NCBI GenBank assembly: GCA_017941505.1
Contig: JAGAWH010000176.1
Span: 1-15,625 of the forward strand
Source: Faecalicoccus sp.
GTDB lineage: Bacteria; Bacillota_I; Bacilli_A; Erysipelotrichales; Erysipelotrichaceae
Reading direction: 5' to 3'
DNA: 15,625 nt
The stretch's first letter is position 1. Each line of letters opens with the position of its first letter. The position numbers and the translations under genes were made by a program. Below are positions 14,550 through 15,625 of the stretch, in pieces. The notes beneath the pieces were generated by a model. That model was not told where the DNA came from. It made no database searches and worked only from the letters and a program-made list of their open reading frames with translations.

Positions 14550-14578
14550 TTGCAAAGGAATTTAAAGCATGGTAGTAT
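14550..14578 (+). promoter_or_regulatory. Promoter of the tRNA operon
   Basis: TTGCAA (14550-14555), a 17-base spacer and TAGTAT (14573-14578), preceded by TG one base upstream (extended -10). Expected start is near 14585, about 33 bases before the first tRNA. That leader contains a small CGCT/AGCG hairpin (14586-14600). The radC 5' region on the other strand shares this intergenic space (14462-14617). Confidence 0.6.
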
Positions 14579-14617
14579 ATAGAAGCGCTGATGAGTAGCG
14601 TTCGACCTTGAATTCTT

Positions 14618-14708
14618 GGAGTAGTACTCAAGTGGCTGAAGAGGTGCCCCTGCTAAGGGTATAGGTCGGGTAACTGGCGCGAGAGTTCAAATCTCTCCTA
14701 CTCCGCCA
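14618..14708 (+). tRNA. tRNA-Ser (anticodon GCU), CCA encoded
   Basis: Class II tRNA. The 7-bp acceptor stem pairs 14618-14624 with 14698-14704, followed by discriminator G and an encoded CCA at 14706-14708. The anticodon loop CTGCTAA carries GCT at 14652-14654, reading AGC/AGU serine codons. It has a long variable arm, as serine tRNAs require, and a standard T-arm with TTCAAAT. First gene of a three-tRNA operon. Confidence 0.95.
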
Positions 14709-14728
14709 TCTTTTTGAAAATTGAATCT

Positions 14729-14804
14729 GGTCCAGTGGTGTAGTGGTTAACATGCCTCCCTGTCACGGAGGAGATCGTGGGTTCGAGTCCCATCTGGACC
14801 GCCA
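14729..14804 (+). tRNA. tRNA-Asp (anticodon GUC), CCA encoded
   Basis: The acceptor stem GGTCCAG pairs with CTGGACC. The anticodon stem CCTCC/GGAGG encloses loop CTGTCAC with GTC at 14762-14764. The T-loop is TTCGAGT, discriminator G is at 14801 and CCA at 14802-14804. It lies 20 bases after tRNA-Ser. Confidence 0.96.
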
Positions 14805-14811
14805 TTTTTTT

Positions 14812-14885
14812 GCAGATGTAGTTCAACGGTAGAACACAGCCTTGCCAAGGCTGATACGGGGGTTCGATTCCCCTCATCTGCTCCA
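14812..14885 (+). tRNA. tRNA-Gly (anticodon GCC), CCA encoded
   Basis: The acceptor stem GCAGATG pairs with CATCTGC. The anticodon stem CAGCC/GGCTG encloses loop TTGCCAA with GCC at 14844-14846. The T-loop is TTCGATT, the discriminator is U as usual for bacterial glycine tRNAs, and CCA is at 14883-14885. It lies 7 bases after tRNA-Asp and is the last of the operon. Confidence 0.96.
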
Positions 14886-14899
14886 TTTTTTTGTCTTCT

Positions 14900-14924
14900 A
14901 ATCCATCCAAGTGATGGATTTTTT
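14900..14924 (+). terminator. Rho-independent terminator of the tRNA operon
   Basis: A perfect 8-bp stem (14900-14907 with 14913-14920), a 5-base loop and a run of T to 14924. It separates the tRNA genes from the surface-protein gene. Confidence 0.85.
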
Positions 14925-14977
14925 ATGTTTACAACATTATTAGAAGTATAAATGATCTGATCTTTTTTGTTTTCAGT

Positions 14978-15007
14978 GTGACATTTGTGTGATATATCCC
15001 CTGTTAT
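14978..15007 (+). promoter_or_regulatory. Candidate promoter of the surface-protein gene
   Basis: GTGACA (14978-14983, 5/6 match), an 18-base spacer and TGTTAT (15002-15007, 4/6 match). The predicted leader of about 43 bases contains a 7-bp hairpin (15022-15028 with 15037-15043) that ends exactly where the GGAGG at 15044-15048 begins. Confidence 0.4.
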
Positions 15008-15056
15008 CATGTAGCCGTAAAAAGAAAGAACGACTACTTTCTTGGAGGTATAGATT

Positions 15057-15625
15057 ATGAAAAAAACACTTAGAGTATTATCCAGCGCTGCGCTTGCCAG
15101 CTCTATATTATTTACACAGGCAGTACCTGCCTTTGCTAAACAGGTAAACTTCTACCCATCCGAATTGAAATTAGTAGAAACCGTTTCTGCAGTAAATGTC
15201 ACCTACGATAAAAACTGTTCTGATTCCGTAAAGGTTCCGGACAGTCAAAGTGCAGAGGCTGAATCTACTATCACAATCAGCTTTGAAACTCCGGTAAGAG
15301 ACGGTTATACATTTGCAGGATGGTCTGAGAACAAAAATGCCAGTGAAAATGATTCGCTGCTTCATGCAGGAGATTCCTATACAGTAAAAGGAAATACAAA
15401 GTTATATGCGATTTGGGTAAAGGATCAGGCTCCGGCTGCAGACGAAACAAAACCGGCATTGGAGACAAATGAGGAACCGACAGTACAGGAAACAACTGTG
15501 GAAGTTCAAGAAGAAACCCAGGAAGAAAGTGCAAATGAAGCAGTTACTTTCCAGTTAATGTTAGATACACACGGTGGATCTATGAGCATCGACCATGTAG
15601 ACAGCGATGAGCAGGGTACTGTTAC
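15057..15625 (+). CDS. Secreted surface protein with InlB-type B-repeats, 3' end outside window
   Basis: The first 189 codons are visible. A signal peptide runs from the basic MKK start through a hydrophobic core to a likely cleavage after A27 (PAFA, then KQ). Residues about 44-121 look like one Listeria-Bacteroides (InlB B/Flg_new) repeat. It begins with the VNVTYDKN strand, continues to the signature RDGYTFAGWS (81-90) and ends with a KLYAIWV strand. A Glu/Pro/Thr-rich acidic linker (about 122-162) follows, and a second repeat seems to start (LMLDTHGGS, 168-175). Such repeats are stalk or adhesion modules of cell-wall proteins in Bacillota, often many in a row before an LPXTG anchor, which would lie outside the window. 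A Cys within the first repeat (C54) is unusual for an exported protein. GGAGG sits 8 bases before the ATG at 15057. Function is unknown. Confidence 0.82.
   Translation, partial: MKKTLRVLSSAALASSILFTQAVPAFAKQVNFYPSELKLVETVSAVNVTYDKNCSDSVKVPDSQSAEAESTITISFETPVRDGYTFAGWSENKNASENDSLLHAGDSYTVKGNTKLYAIWVKDQAPAADETKPALETNEEPTVQETTVEVQEETQEESANEAVTFQLMLDTHGGSMSIDHVDSDEQGTV

Noticed and set aside
14588..14595. CTGATGAG, matching the hammerhead ribozyme core, in the tRNA operon leader
   Set aside because: The required GAAA segment and the three stems are absent; an 8-base match is expected by chance.
14698..15010. Two minus-strand open frames antisense to the tRNA genes, with peptides such as GNRTPVSALARL and GTRTHDLLRDR
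   Set aside because: These are the familiar false proteins produced by reading tRNA genes in reverse; they lack ribosome binding sites and the tRNAs explain the sequence.
15171..15534. Two minus-strand open frames across the surface-protein gene
   Set aside because: They are antisense to a frame with a clear start, signal peptide and B-repeat signature, and lack ribosome binding sites.

Overview
The window is a dense, housekeeping-type stretch of a low-GC Gram-positive chromosome (Bacillota). Evidence for this: AGGAGG-type ribosome binding sites, the membrane diadenylate cyclase CdaA with its partner CdaR, the DnaI/DnaB primosome pair typical of Bacillota, a PolA with a degenerate proofreading domain, and tRNA genes that encode their CCA ends. 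The order polA-mutM-coaE-dnaB-dnaI resembles the Bacillus block. The compact layout and missing mreB suggest an Erysipelotrichia-like gut or oral lineage, but that placement is inference. From 1 to 14461 all convincing genes lie on the minus strand. From 14618 onward everything is on the plus strand.

Left part (1-3958): cdaR (cut by the window edge), cdaA and a Cof-type HAD phosphatase form one unit (HAD-cdaA-cdaR) behind an extended -10 promoter. Upstream is a monocistronic rubredoxin with its own terminator. A 488-bp interval (2708-3195) without a convincing intact gene may hold a decayed reading frame. Next comes an orphan LytTR-type response regulator whose promoter sits so close to its start codon that the mRNA may be leaderless.

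Middle (3959-12347): murA and fba (class II fructose-bisphosphate aldolase) each have a candidate promoter and a clear terminator. They are followed by the tightly overlapping replication/repair operon polA, mutM, coaE, dnaB, dnaI. No terminator is visible between dnaI and fba.

Right part (12348-14617): mreC and mreD have a near-consensus promoter over the radC stop codon and a strong terminator that abuts the polA promoter. radC stands upstream, and mreB, which normally sits between radC and mreC, is absent.

Plus-strand end (14550-15625): a tRNA-Ser(GCU), tRNA-Asp(GUC), tRNA-Gly(GCC) operon with promoter and terminator, then the start of a secreted surface protein with InlB-type B-repeats, cut by the window edge.

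Together the genes cover c-di-AMP signalling, peptidoglycan precursor synthesis, elongasome structure, DNA replication and repair, and central glycolysis. I see no CRISPR array, insertion sequence, prophage or defence system. The least explained items are the 2708-3195 interval, the regulator at 3196-3888 and the incomplete surface protein.
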